A stretch of DNA of 64,000 bases from Fuerstiella sp. (GTDB lineage Bacteria; Planctomycetota; Planctomycetia; Planctomycetales; Planctomycetaceae). The position numbers and the translations under genes were made by a program. The stretch spans positions 298,475 through 362,474 of the forward strand of contig JAKVAZ010000007.1 of NCBI GenBank assembly GCA_022447225.1, in the 5' to 3' direction. The notes below the pieces were generated by a model. The model was not told the origin of the DNA, searched no databases, and saw only the letters and a list, made by a program, of their open reading frames with translations. Numbering within the stretch: position 1 is the first letter of the stretch; each line of letters opens with the position of its first letter. Shown here piece by piece: positions 1 to 9,029 of this stretch.

Positions 1-2
1 AG

Positions 3-644
3 TCTGCCATCGCCAACTACGAGCTTGCTGCGCGGATGCAGCTGGCGGTACCGGACCTGATGGACATCAGCAAGGAATCGAAGGAGACTCAGGATCGGTA
101 TGGCCTGTTTGCAGAATTCAGCAACACCAGGATATTTGGGCGTCAGTGTCTGCTTGCAAGACGTCTGGTGGAACGAGGCGTTCGCTTCATTCAGGTGACC
201 TGTCCGGGCGGTAACGGTGATCGCTGGGATCAGCACACCAACCTGCGTGAAGGTCATTCCAAAAATGCATTGTCCGTTGACCAGCCGATTGCCGGACTTC
301 TGCAGGATCTGAAGAATCGCGGATTGTTTGAACAGACTCTTATCGTCTGGACCGGGGAATTCGGGAGAACTCCGTTTGCCCAGGGTAACAATGGGCGTGA
401 CCACAATCCATTCGGTTTTTCATGCTGGCTGGCGGGAGGTGGTATACGTGGTGGAACAGTCTACGGTGCCACGGATGAGTATGGTTATCGCGCTGTGGAG
501 AACCGCGTGGAAATCCATGATCTTCATGCCACGATGCTGTACCTGTGTGGAATTGATCACGAGAGACTTACGTTTCGGTTTAGCGGACGCGATATGCGGC
601 TGACGGATGTCCATGGTCGCGTGGTCCATGACATTCTGGCGTAA
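3..644 (+). CDS. DUF1501 domain-containing protein, C-terminal part
   Basis: The reading frame is open from the left edge, so the N-terminus and any Tat signal lie outside the window; 213 codons are visible. The tail is typical of DUF1501 proteins, a sulfatase/alkaline-phosphatase-like family greatly expanded in planctomycetes and usually exported by Tat. Visible signatures are [29 protein letters not shown] (the conserved EFGRTP...GRDH block that supplies metal-site residues in the alkaline phosphatase fold) and a late [20 protein letters not shown] stretch. In other planctomycetes such genes normally follow a DUF1549/DUF1553 cytochrome-like gene; that neighbour would be upstream, out of view. 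The substrate is unknown. No in-frame break is visible. Confidence 0.9.
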   Translation, partial: SAIANYELAARMQLAVPDLMDISKESKETQDRYGLFAEFSNTRIFGRQCLLARRLVERGVRFIQVTCPGGNGDRWDQHTNLREGHSKNALSVDQPIAGLLQDLKNRGLFEQTLIVWTGEFGRTPFAQGNNGRDHNPFGFSCWLAGGGIRGGTVYGATDEYGYRAVENRVEIHDLHATMLYLCGIDHERLTFRFSGRDMRLTDVHGRVVHDILA

Positions 645-667
645 ATCGTATAGTCAGGGCTGCGGAT

Positions 668-1429
668 TCAGTCACAGACCAATTCCACGAAACGACGAAG
701 CAGTTCGGCAGAATCAGGTGTCTCCCGGCACTGATCAGCGAACTCTTCCAATGTCAGGCCGACAATGTTTTCCAAGTACTGTGGATAGTTTTGTAGGCGT
801 TCGATCAACGTGTGACGTGTCAGCTCCGGGTGAAATTGTGTCCCGTAGACGGGTTTGCCCCGAAATGTCATCGCCTGATTCGTAACCCGATCGGACGATG
901 CCAGACAGACCGCATCTTTCGGAAGGCACTCGACGATGTCCTGGTGTCCGGACTGGACTCTGATTGCTGACGGGGCGATTCCAAAAACCGGATCCCTCTG
1001 TCCTTCCGGGGTTATGGTCACCTGAATTGTACCGACTTCAGCGCGGGTCAGGTCTGTCACAACTTTTCCGCCCAGAGCCTGGGCTATTGCCTGAAAACCC
1101 CAGCAGGAAGCGAAGGTGGGTTTACTGATCTCGTGCAGCAGAGCCATGTTTTCTGCTGCAGCAGGCCACCAGGGACCACCCTGGGCGACTGAATAGTTGC
1201 CGCTTCCGCCGATCAGAACGAGGTCCGTGTGACTCAGCCACGTTTTACTGAAGGTGCGGCCTGCGGTCAGGTCAAAAACTTCAATCTGACGTTGGTTACA
1301 TTGAAGTGTCGACCGAAAACACTCTGTTTCCTGAGCCTTCACAGGATCATCTGCATCGCGGATTTGAATCAGTAAAATATTTAGTAAGGGAGAAATCGAG
1401 GTGTTCAATCCAGTGATGTCCGGATGCAA
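668..1429 (-). CDS. Class I glutamine amidotransferase-like protein
   Basis: A 253-residue stand-alone GATase1-fold protein. The nucleophile elbow reads SCWGFQ (Cys within FASCWGFQAIAQALGG), and the His-Glu pair of the triad is in GTQFHPEL, so the catalytic residues look intact. Such proteins release ammonia from glutamine or act as gamma-glutamyl hydrolases; there is no synthetase domain and no adjacent partner, so the acceptor is unknown. No ATG is available: the frame opens with TTG at 1429, with AGGA only two bases upstream, so the exact start is uncertain. The gene converges with the DUF1501 gene, 23 bases apart. Confidence 0.8.
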   Translation of the reverse strand: MHPDITGLNTSISPLLNILLIQIRDADDPVKAQETECFRSTLQCNQRQIEVFDLTAGRTFSKTWLSHTDLVLIGGSGNYSVAQGGPWWPAAAENMALLHEISKPTFASCWGFQAIAQALGGKVVTDLTRAEVGTIQVTITPEGQRDPVFGIAPSAIRVQSGHQDIVECLPKDAVCLASSDRVTNQAMTFRGKPVYGTQFHPELTRHTLIERLQNYPQYLENIVGLTLEEFADQCRETPDSAELLRRFVELVCD

Positions 1430-1518
1430 TTTCCTGGAAGGACGTTAGGGTGTCGGTGGTACTTCAGACAGTTGTGGCCGACAATCAAAGCAGTGCATAA
1501 GGCCGTGCCATGGCAGGA

Positions 1519-2622
1519 TCAGGGGAGCTTGGTAACCCTTCGCCCATGGTTGAGGGGAATAATGACACGTCCGTCTTTAGTTCCAACGGGTACCAGCATC
1601 CGCTTTGTCTGCTCACGATCAGTTCCGCCATAACGAGTGACCTGCAAAACAACGTTTCCCGTTACCAGTCGACCTCCAATCTGACGGAGAACAACTTCAT
1701 AGTCACCTTTGAGAGCTTTCTGACAGCGATACTGTTCTGTTTTCCGATCGTTATCGATGCCTGACTGTTTCGTGAGCAGGCCCCCATTTCCGGTGATCTG
1801 TGTTTTGCGATCGCAGGTCACGTTATCAGGTTCGACGACAGCCAGATCGATGTCGGCATTGCCGGCCCACCGTGCGGTGATGATCAGATCCCATGTCAAT
1901 GATTCCGTGAGTTCATTCGCTATTCGACTGCTGAATGCCCGTTGACCTGATTTTTGTGCTGCGGCACGCAGATCCCTGATGACCAGCTCTGCTTCCTGGT
2001 GGAGTTGATCGGCATCACTGGTCCAGACGTGTCTAAGAATACCCGTTCGGGACCATAGAATATGTTTTTTGTCTCCGGAACGGTCAGCAATACTTTTTGC
2101 CATTTGCCATGTTTCAGGCTGCCACGGGTTCTGTCGTGTTGCTTCTGCACACAGTTCCATTGCCTGGTCCCAGAATTTCAGCCGCGATGACAGCGAAGCA
2201 GCAATCAGTATCTGGGTAAGATCGCCTCCCGCAAAGTCGACCTGGGACGCCAATGCTCGTTCAATGTCCTCCTGTGGCCGATCCGCAAGGCGCATTTCCA
2301 GCGGAAGGATTGAATACATCCAGGGCTGTGCCTGGTTGTTTCTAATTGCCGCCTGCATTCCTTCGACGGCAAGATCGAAGTCACCTGTATCGCTCAGACT
2401 CTCGACGATCGCTCTCATCACCAGCGAAGAAGTCTGTACGTCAGTGAGCACCTGATTCCATTTTTCGACCGGTGTTCCCTTCGCAGCCCTGACCTGCCGA
2501 ATCAACTCTTTCGCGCGAAAGTCCGCCGCAGACTCCCGATTGAGGGACTTCTGCGGCGGTATTCGTTGTTGCCGAAATGCAACCGGTCTCAGAAAAGACG
2601 GAGTTGGTTTTAGCGTCGTTGT
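1519..2622 (-). CDS. C-terminal part of the frameshifted VWA protein (TPR-like plus beta-sandwich region)
   Basis: This frame continues the VWA gene after a -1 shift at the A9 run (2622-2630). It encodes about 367 residues without a good start of its own (no Shine-Dalgarno at the only upstream Met). The first two thirds are helical and repeat-like (for example QPWMYSILPLEMRLADRP and PWQPETWQMAKSIADRSGD). The end resembles a YfaP/DUF2135-type beta-sandwich (WAGNADIDLAVVEPDNVTC, then GGLL and YEVVLRQIGG). From memory, full-length planctomycete VWA proteins of this type carry this segment in one polypeptide after a Gly-Met-rich linker, which is why I treat both pieces as one gene. Function unknown; probably extracytoplasmic because the N-terminal part has a signal peptide. 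Confidence 0.7.
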   Translation of the reverse strand, partial: TTTLKPTPSFLRPVAFRQQRIPPQKSLNRESAADFRAKELIRQVRAAKGTPVEKWNQVLTDVQTSSLVMRAIVESLSDTGDFDLAVEGMQAAIRNNQAQPWMYSILPLEMRLADRPQEDIERALASQVDFAGGDLTQILIAASLSSRLKFWDQAMELCAEATRQNPWQPETWQMAKSIADRSGDKKHILWSRTGILRHVWTSDADQLHQEAELVIRDLRAAAQKSGQRAFSSRIANELTESLTWDLIITARWAGNADIDLAVVEPDNVTCDRKTQITGNGGLLTKQSGIDNDRKTEQYRCQKALKGDYEVVLRQIGGRLVTGNVVLQVTRYGGTDREQTKRMLVPVGTKDGRVIIPLNHGRRVTKLP

Positions 2623-5093
2623 TTTTTTTTGAGACTGCTGGCAGTGATTCCGTCCGGATCGGTCTTGAGGAGCATCTCCCATTCGGGAGGCACACTAAAC
2701 ATGCCGCCGCCCATACCGCCGCCCATCATACCACCGCCCATGCCACCGCCCATCATGCCGCCGCCCATCGGAGGAATCGGTGGAATCACAAGATCACCGA
2801 CCTGATAGACACGGGTCACCTGAGAGTTTTCTGAGTTGGCCTCTTCGACCGTGGTTATCGTCATGACATCGTCCTGAATCACATAAGTCAGTGCCGGATC
2901 ATCGGTCTTTCCAAAAATCAGTTTGAGTGCAGTCCGAAGAGGAATGCCTTCCAAATTGATGTCTGAAACAGTTACGTCGTCCAGGGATGAAATGTCGACG
3001 AGTTCCAGGGATACGGTGTCTGGCCAGATTGTCATACGGAAGTCAGAACCGGAACCGCCGCCAACCGCGCCCCATGTGGTTGTATAATGGTCCGCCAGAA
3101 ACTCAAGGACTTCTCCGAGCGATGTCTCACCTCGGTAGTCCAGACGGGGGATCGGTTCCTTGAGCATGCGATTAAGCCAGTTCTCCACTTTACTTTCCGA
3201 GTGCAGTGACACTGCTTCGTAACGCGGTACTCGTGTCAGGGTCAATGCACGCCAAACATCGGTGGGTGGATACTGAACCGGGGGTTCGTCCGGGAACGGA
3301 ACATGTGACAATTCGACCTGGTAGAGTGTCTCCAAAAATCGGTCGGCTCGAAGTTCCCGCAGGCGACGAGCTTTATCAAGCTGGCCGGCAGCTTCTGCGA
3401 CCATCAGCGCCTGAGTGGCCGGTCCGTTGCCGGGTTTTTTCTCAATTGCCACTCGAGCGGCCGCTTCTCCGTCTTCGAACGCGTCAATATCACCATGTCT
3501 TCCCCGTTCCAGTGATCCCCGAACCTGGTCGAGAATGGTCTGGAGTTCTGTTTCCAGGACAGCCTGTTGAGTGACCAGATGCTCCTGTGCTTCATTGGTT
3601 GCCTGTCGTACTGCGTTTTCCTGCTGTTTACGAGCAACCTGGTCTCTGCGGTTCTGAACACCGGCAATCGCCTTGATAACTCGGCGTTCCAGTTCGTCTC
3701 GTGATTCAGGCGCCACATCGTGGGCGGATCTGATTGTTTCCAGCAGATCTTTCAACAGGGATTCCGCATATTCCGGACGCTGTGCAGCGTATTCATTGGC
3801 GTCGCTGATCGTCGTAGCGACTGCCTGTTGCAGCTTTTGTGTGCGGACGCGAACCATGGTTTCCAATTCATTGAGTGATCGGTTCTGATCCCCGCCTGCG
3901 GTAAAGCCATCATCTGCAGAATCCTGTTTAGCAAACGGAACACTCGCCCTGAGAGAGGTCAGGATTGTGTTGACCTCTAAATTGTTGGGATCCAGCTCAG
4001 CTGCCCGACGTACAATGTTTTCCGACTGCTGTGTGCGTTTGAGCCGCTGAAGTCGTGACGCTACATCTGCAGACGTACTGATCAGCTTCTGGAAATCAGC
4101 TTCCGCCTGGTCCAGCATTTTCCTGGATGCCACAGGAGTGACAATCCCGTTTGTATTTTTCGTCAGTTCATAAAGATGGCGAATCTCAGCACCACCTGTT
4201 TTATTGACAACATTATTCCACTGCACAGTGCGTCCGTTCACGAGCACTGCTTCAACCGTAGTGACCTGACTCGATTTTCTGAGTCCGAAGGCCATGGTAT
4301 GGCGATCGGACCTCAACCATAGTTTCCCGTTCACACTGACCACTGGTGAACCATCAGCGGAAAGCTTCTGAATTTGTAATCCGGGAGACCGCAGTGACGT
4401 TGCGATGCTGGCAGCAAATTCGGGCTGAGTTGAGAGGAAATTTACGATACCGCCGGTGAGGTTGGCGACGGTAGCCGGCAGGTCCGGATTTGTTTTTGGT
4501 CCCAGAATGACCGAATGTACAGTCACCTGAGCTTCCGTCAGTTGTTTGGTAAGTTCTGCGATTTCGTCTGCTTGGACGGTATGGAGGGCAGAAATCCCGT
4601 CTCCGATCCATAGTAATGAAGTTGCAGTCCCGTCGGCCTGACGAATTATGCCTTCAAGGGCAGATTTCAGATTTGTGGCTCCGAGCGGTGTTCGTAGTTC
4701 GAGTCGTCTGACTGCTTGGGCGAAGTCTGATGAAACGGGAGTTGAGAAGCCGCTGGTGAGTGACTGACAGGTCGTATCCATTGCCATCAGCTGAATCCGG
4801 TCTGTCTGCGGAAGTTGTTCCGCGACATTCCTGACCAGTGTCAGTCCTGCTTCCCGAACGTAACCTACCTGACTGGCGGACGTGTCAATCAGCAGGATAT
4901 GTCGGTTAATCTGTTCTTTAGCGGGTCTGCTATCTCTTAATGCTAATACCTGCCATGAATCCTCATGGACAGAATATTGTTTCACCAGTGCCGTAGGTTC
5001 GGCATTCTCTGCCTCGGCCGGCTGGCAAAATGAAGTCAAACCTGTTGTGAGTAACAGTCCTGTCAAACAGGCCGAGAATTGCAACTGCCGCAT
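2610..5093 (-). CDS. Exported VWA-domain protein, N-terminal part (frameshifted at A9)
   Basis: The chosen start at 5093 gives 827 residues and follows GAAGGGGA; it begins directly with a signal peptide (MRQLQFSACLTGLLLTTG...AEA), while the longer frame from 5168 would bury it. A von Willebrand A domain follows: MIDAS DTSAS, a later Thr in TPLGATNL and Asp in WIGDGIS are all present, so metal binding is plausible. Then come a long charged helical region (roughly residues 320-600), a beta-rich segment resembling secretin/TonB short N-terminal folds (TTTWGAVGGGSGSDFRMTIW...), and a Gly-Met linker made of repeated GGGM units. Translation stops 12 bases after CTC-AAA-AAA-AAA, and the next frame carries the rest of the protein. 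It may act as a surface scaffold; no enzymatic role is visible. Confidence 0.85.
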   Translation of the reverse strand: MRQLQFSACLTGLLLTTGLTSFCQPAEAENAEPTALVKQYSVHEDSWQVLALRDSRPAKEQINRHILLIDTSASQVGYVREAGLTLVRNVAEQLPQTDRIQLMAMDTTCQSLTSGFSTPVSSDFAQAVRRLELRTPLGATNLKSALEGIIRQADGTATSLLWIGDGISALHTVQADEIAELTKQLTEAQVTVHSVILGPKTNPDLPATVANLTGGIVNFLSTQPEFAASIATSLRSPGLQIQKLSADGSPVVSVNGKLWLRSDRHTMAFGLRKSSQVTTVEAVLVNGRTVQWNNVVNKTGGAEIRHLYELTKNTNGIVTPVASRKMLDQAEADFQKLISTSADVASRLQRLKRTQQSENIVRRAAELDPNNLEVNTILTSLRASVPFAKQDSADDGFTAGGDQNRSLNELETMVRVRTQKLQQAVATTISDANEYAAQRPEYAESLLKDLLETIRSAHDVAPESRDELERRVIKAIAGVQNRRDQVARKQQENAVRQATNEAQEHLVTQQAVLETELQTILDQVRGSLERGRHGDIDAFEDGEAAARVAIEKKPGNGPATQALMVAEAAGQLDKARRLRELRADRFLETLYQVELSHVPFPDEPPVQYPPTDVWRALTLTRVPRYEAVSLHSESKVENWLNRMLKEPIPRLDYRGETSLGEVLEFLADHYTTTWGAVGGGSGSDFRMTIWPDTVSLELVDISSLDDVTVSDINLEGIPLRTALKLIFGKTDDPALTYVIQDDVMTITTVEEANSENSQVTRVYQVGDLVIPPIPPMGGGMMGGGMGGGMMGGGMGGGMFSVPPEWEMLLKTDPDGITASSLKKKQRR
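2622..2630 (-). other. A9 run with slippery heptamer at frameshift point
   Basis: On the coding strand the sequence is CTC AAA AAA AAA CAA CGA CGC TAA. A_AAA_AAA fits the X_XXY_YYZ slippery pattern. Either a -1 ribosomal slip or one extra A in the transcript or genome moves translation from the VWA frame into the open downstream frame. A genuine mutation or a one-base homopolymer error in the assembly would look identical. Confidence 0.75.
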
Positions 5094-5557
5094 TGAAACG
5101 TCCCCTTCACTCAGATCGAGAAAGGCAGGGATCGGTGGTACGGACCGTGGTCGGTCCGGAATCATCAAACATTCTATAGTCCTAGTCGGACACGTTAGAA
5201 AGGAATTCCCTGCAAAATCGTGCGTTCCTTGCCCGAATTAAACGACCGGCCTGCTGATGGCGTCGAAGTCCTTTCCCTCGTCAAAGTCACCCGTTTCGGT
5301 GTGTCAGCATGTTTTGCCTAAACGGAGTCTTCATCACTATTCCAAATTTCTCGCAAAACCTGCTGACAGCCGCGTGTGTTGAGACGTTGACTCTGCTTTG
5401 TGTTCCATGAGTTTGACGATTGGGTCAAGTTAACAGACCTGACGACTCGATCCCTTGTTTACGGAGAATGGAGTCTCACGGCAACAGATTCGCGGTCGCG
5501 GATCTCAAATATCGGCAGAGCTGAAGGGACTGTTGCTCCTCGGGGGGGAGAACACAG
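5094..5557. other. Divergent intergenic region
   Basis: 464 bases between the divergent VWA and metalloprotease genes; it should hold promoters for both. I see no coding frame with codon-like content and no clear -35/-10 pair. The right end contains a G-rich Shine-Dalgarno at 5542-5549 for the downstream gene. Confidence 0.5.
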
Positions 5558-7057
5558 GTGGCAGGCCGACGAGCAGTGAGTCGCGGAGATGTAACGTTTC
5601 CGGACATGAAGTGGCAGTCACCCGTATTTGTCGTACTGACCGGTGTCTTGACCGGTTTTGCCGTGTTTAGTGACTATGCTTCTTTCTTTCCGGAGTCGGA
5701 TCTGCCCCCCCCGGCACACGTACTTCATTTACGTAATCTGTTAGACGAATATCAGGACGACAATTCAAAACTGCGGATTTCGGTACTGCTCACTCCTGGT
5801 GATCGGCTTATCATCAGCAGTCTGGATCAGAAGACCCGGCTTCATGAGGTCGTCGTCAGTCGGCAGACACCGGAATATCAGACCCGTGACGACATCGTAG
5901 GCCCGTTTGGTTCCGGTGTTGATTTTGCACGCGTTCCATCGTCCAGGCGAGACTTGGTCCGTCCATGCGATCAGGACTCGGGAATCGGGACTTGTTCAGG
6001 AACGCGGATAATGTGTGTGGCCGACCGGCTTCCAGCTGTTCAGCGTGCACAGGTGTTTGAAGTACCCCGGTCTGAACGTCGGTTTCTGCTGCCGAGATTT
6101 ACTGTGAAGTCCTCGACGTCTTCAGACTACTCAGAACGTATTGTGGTCTGTCAGGAAACCGCAGCGACCGATACGGTTCGTCTGTACACGGCAGAACTGA
6201 CATTGCCTGCCCGGATTTCAACCCGCCTTCTTGGAATGTTTGAGGAGACCGTGATTCCGGCTGTAATGGAACAGGTCGGAACACTTGCTGACGTTGACCG
6301 GGATAATCACCTGAGTGTGGTTGTCTGTGAGCTGTCAGATGGTTTGATTCACACGGAAAATCCTCTCTGGGGCTGTGTACGTGCCGCTGATTTCCTTTCA
6401 ACCGGTCCTTTCTGCGGCGACATCATTTATCTGGACCGAAGGCTGCTGCATTCAGATGCATTGCCGGCGGTAATTATGCATGAACTGACCCATGCCGCAG
6501 TATTTTCTGCGGAACACAGGCTGCAGTGCGAAGGACACCAGGTTCAGCGGCTTTCCGGCTGGTTAAATGAAGCAATTGCACATTCCTGCGAGTATCGGGT
6601 TTATCCGACAAGTCCGAATCTCGCAGACCGAATCTCAGGTTATGTCTGCCAGTCCGGTTTCTGGCCTCTGATCTTTCCGCCTTCATCAGTCAGTGCTGTC
6701 TCGAGTCGGGGGCCAATGCGAGCGGCCGGACTGTTCTATGTAGAATTTATCAGGCAGACGGAGACTCTTCCGGAATTTATCGAACGAGAACTGCTGATGG
6801 CGGGATCGCGTCCAAAGCAGAAGGCAGACGCGTTTGCCGAATTGTTCCGACAGTGGACGGTGTGGATGTCAGAGCGTCAGCAATATGGGGAAATTCCGCT
6901 TAATATTGGCGAGTTGCCGAGGGAAGAGCGGGCGAATGAATTTGTTGTTCGGGGGACGGCGGCCACGTGGTGGGAGGCCAGACATGCTGGTGAATTTATG
7001 ATACAGGCGGGTCGTGATTCCGCGCTTCAAGTCACAGTGATCAACCCGCAAAATTAA
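5558..7057 (+). CDS. Membrane-anchored gluzincin-like zinc metalloprotease
   Basis: 499 residues from a GTG start with GGGGGGGAG eight bases upstream; an ATG at 5606 is a weaker alternative. Either start leaves an N-terminal hydrophobic segment (SPVFVVLTGVLTGFAVF), so a signal anchor or signal peptide is expected. The C-terminal half has HELTH (about residue 307) followed by WLNEAIAHSCEY, the arrangement HExxH...NE that supplies the three zinc ligands and catalytic Glu in gluzincins (clan MA). The first 200 residues match nothing I recognise. The substrate is unknown. It is a single gene, convergent with the lipoprotein gene 36 bases on. Confidence 0.75.
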   Translation: MAGRRAVSRGDVTFPDMKWQSPVFVVLTGVLTGFAVFSDYASFFPESDLPPPAHVLHLRNLLDEYQDDNSKLRISVLLTPGDRLIISSLDQKTRLHEVVVSRQTPEYQTRDDIVGPFGSGVDFARVPSSRRDLVRPCDQDSGIGTCSGTRIMCVADRLPAVQRAQVFEVPRSERRFLLPRFTVKSSTSSDYSERIVVCQETAATDTVRLYTAELTLPARISTRLLGMFEETVIPAVMEQVGTLADVDRDNHLSVVVCELSDGLIHTENPLWGCVRAADFLSTGPFCGDIIYLDRRLLHSDALPAVIMHELTHAAVFSAEHRLQCEGHQVQRLSGWLNEAIAHSCEYRVYPTSPNLADRISGYVCQSGFWPLIFPPSSVSAVSSRGPMRAAGLFYVEFIRQTETLPEFIERELLMAGSRPKQKADAFAELFRQWTVWMSERQQYGEIPLNIGELPREERANEFVVRGTAATWWEARHAGEFMIQAGRDSALQVTVINPQN

Positions 7058-7069
7058 CATCGTTCCAGC

Positions 7070-7079
7070 AAAAAAAAAA
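7070..7079 (-). terminator. T10 tract after lipoprotein gene
   Basis: Ten consecutive T on the minus strand, about 14 bases past the stop of the 7094-7579 gene, preceded by a short weak palindrome (ACCGGTACCGT). The stem is poor, so this is only a possible intrinsic terminator between two convergent genes. Confidence 0.3.
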
Positions 7080-7093
7080 CGGTACCGGTCTGA

Positions 7094-7579
7094 TCAGTCG
7101 GAGATGCTGCCTGCGCGGTTTTGCAGTTCTGTCCGCCGTCGAAATACATCCTTTAAACGCTCTCTGGAATAAAGACGCACAATATTGCCTTTGTATCTTA
7201 TGCGTCCGTTGTCATCGACCTCGAGGTGCTGTGCGATATTCGGCAGAGCCAGTCCCGCGTAGAGTGCGGCAAATGTCTCGGGGTCAACACCTCGTCCCTC
7301 TTCCAGTTCCTGCAGCGAATCGATTCCACCCACTGACAGTGCAAAATAATTTTCGCCTTCTGTCACTGACCGGTGTGTTCGCTCGGCTGCCAGCATATCA
7401 CTCAGAGAGTCCATGATGATTTTCGACTGTTTGTAAGTGAGCAGTGCCTCACCCGACAGTGGTTCTTTATCCTGCCTGGCAGCCTGAACGCGATCCGGTC
7501 CGAGTTCATGAGAACTCCCTACGAGACAACCGGCAGCAAATACCATCGCCGCAAAGACAACTAGACTCAGTTTTTGCAT
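7094..7579 (-). CDS. Putative lipoprotein, unknown function
   Basis: 161 residues. The N-terminus is a lipoprotein signal (MQKLSLVVFAAMVFAAGC) with lipobox FAAGC, so the mature protein should be lipidated at Cys18. The body is acidic and helical without known motifs; near the end is a short basic stretch (RYKGNIVRLYSRERLKDVFRRR). I do not recognise a family. It converges with the metalloprotease gene and has no co-directional neighbour close by. Confidence 0.65.
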   Translation of the reverse strand: MQKLSLVVFAAMVFAAGCLVGSSHELGPDRVQAARQDKEPLSGEALLTYKQSKIIMDSLSDMLAAERTHRSVTEGENYFALSVGGIDSLQELEEGRGVDPETFAALYAGLALPNIAQHLEVDDNGRIRYKGNIVRLYSRERLKDVFRRRTELQNRAGSISD

Positions 7580-7847
7580 CCCGCACCATCCGATTATCTA
7601 CAGTGAGGCCAAAGTTAAACTGTAAAGACGTTGAATGTCATTGAACCTGACTCCCACCCGGTGGTTAATCACCCGAGAACCTGTGTCAGCTTTGATTTTA
7701 GTCTCTCAGTCTGGCAACTGTTGAACTTCGTCGCAATATCCGGTTTGTCAGAATGCGGAGACGATTGAAGGTTCAGGTCGGTGGACGAATCGACCGTCGA
7801 GTGATCGGTTGATTTGACAGCGGAACAAACTAAGCCGATTACGTGAC

Positions 7848-8075
7848 TTACGCGGCACGCCGACTTTCCTCGTTTGATGAGTTTGATGAGTTTGGATGAT
7901 CTAAGTCTTGGGGGTGAATCCGATGAATCCTGCGGTCCTGTAGTATTGTCATGGGCTTTTTCCCGGCCGCACCGAACTGAAAGCTGAGTCCGGCGATGAT
8001 GCCGCACACCCCCAGAGCCACCAGACACCCGGCGACAGCAAGTTGGTTGTCTGTGACGATTGATTGTAAATCCAT
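7848..8075 (-). CDS. Small single-pass membrane protein (75 aa), unknown function
   Basis: An ATG at 8075 is preceded by GGGAGGAAATC, one of the best Shine-Dalgarno sequences in the window, which decides this start over the longer frame from 8117. Residues 11-32 form one hydrophobic helix (AVAGCLVALGVCGIIAGLSF), followed by a charged tail rich in His, Arg, Asn and Ser (IHRIHPQDLDHPNSSNSSN). No family recognised. It stands alone between long non-coding stretches. Confidence 0.55.
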   Translation of the reverse strand: MDLQSIVTDNQLAVAGCLVALGVCGIIAGLSFQFGAAGKKPMTILQDRRIHRIHPQDLDHPNSSNSSNEESRRAA

Positions 8076-9029
8076 GATTTCCTCCCGAGGGCTGAGACTT
8101 AGCTGAAGTGAGGTCACGTCCCGCCGGACCGGGATTCTGAGCAGAAATGGGAGTATTGCTTCCCACTTTGAAATTGAATTTATGTGGAGTCAGAGCAAGC
8201 GTGCTTTCAGAGGGGCTGAAACAGCGTGTCAGACTTCGGAGGCGAGTTGTTCGTGCGTAGTGACAACCTTCGGACAGGTGCGGGTTCTCGCTGCAGCATT
8301 TCCGGCAGGCTCTGCCGAAACATTTCCTGTGGAGGGAGAACAGTACCAATTTTCCATTCCGTACAACTGGGAAAGAGATTCCCGCGAAGGATGTTGCACC
8401 GGTGTTGTGGCGCCGGAATGTAAAACTCTTCCGACCAGGTAATGACTGTCCGCCAAGGCAGTTCCACCGACTGAATCATTTATCCGGAATAGAAGACTTC
8501 GAATTGTTTTATCCGGAGTTCGAAACAGAAGTTGTCTTCCTGTATGGACTGTGTCACTCCGGTTTGTCCGTCTGACGGCGTCAATCGGGACAGTTCGTAC
8601 TGATGGTGCTGCAGATGGAGACTCAGGTAAAAAGATACAGGTCGTTACTCCGCACAGTTTTTGAAACAGAATGTACTTCGGGTACAAAAATATCATCAGA
8701 CCGGCAGGGGGATGATGAACCGGACGGCTGCGCCGGATGTTGAACCGGACACATTGGTGTGTGTCCGGGGTGTTATCCGCAAAGTGTTTAATACTAAATA
8801 TACAGTATATCAGTCCATCAGGTACGGAAGCCGCGGACAGATTAGGTTGCGGTCCTGGCACGAACGTGCGAACGGCTTATCGTCTGTGCAACCACCTGGG
8901 TGAGGAGCTTGATGCTGTCTTTCATTCCATTTTCCGGAATTTCCGGCTCAACGTTTTGACCGGCTGCACCTGGTCGACAGTTGCCAGGGCGCCTGGGTTC
9001 GACAACGTCATCATAATTCGGAGACGGCT
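8076..9029. other. Long non-coding stretch
   Basis: About 950 bases without a supportable gene. Several open frames cross it on both strands (the longest 210 codons, 8229-8861 minus) but their translations are rich in Ser, Arg, Cys and Pro, with no domain and no ribosome-binding site. I found no tRNA-like fold and no repeat. It may contain an untranslated RNA or a fully decayed gene, but nothing in the sequence shows this. Confidence 0.4.

Noticed and set aside
7669-8349. 226-codon minus-strand frame across the small membrane peptide gene
   Set aside because: It runs in a different frame through the 75-residue gene, which has the strong Shine-Dalgarno and TM helix; the longer translation is Ser/Arg-rich and domainless.
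8229-8861. 210-codon minus-strand open frame
   Set aside because: No ribosome-binding site, composition like non-coding DNA, overlapping frames on both strands and no recognisable domain.
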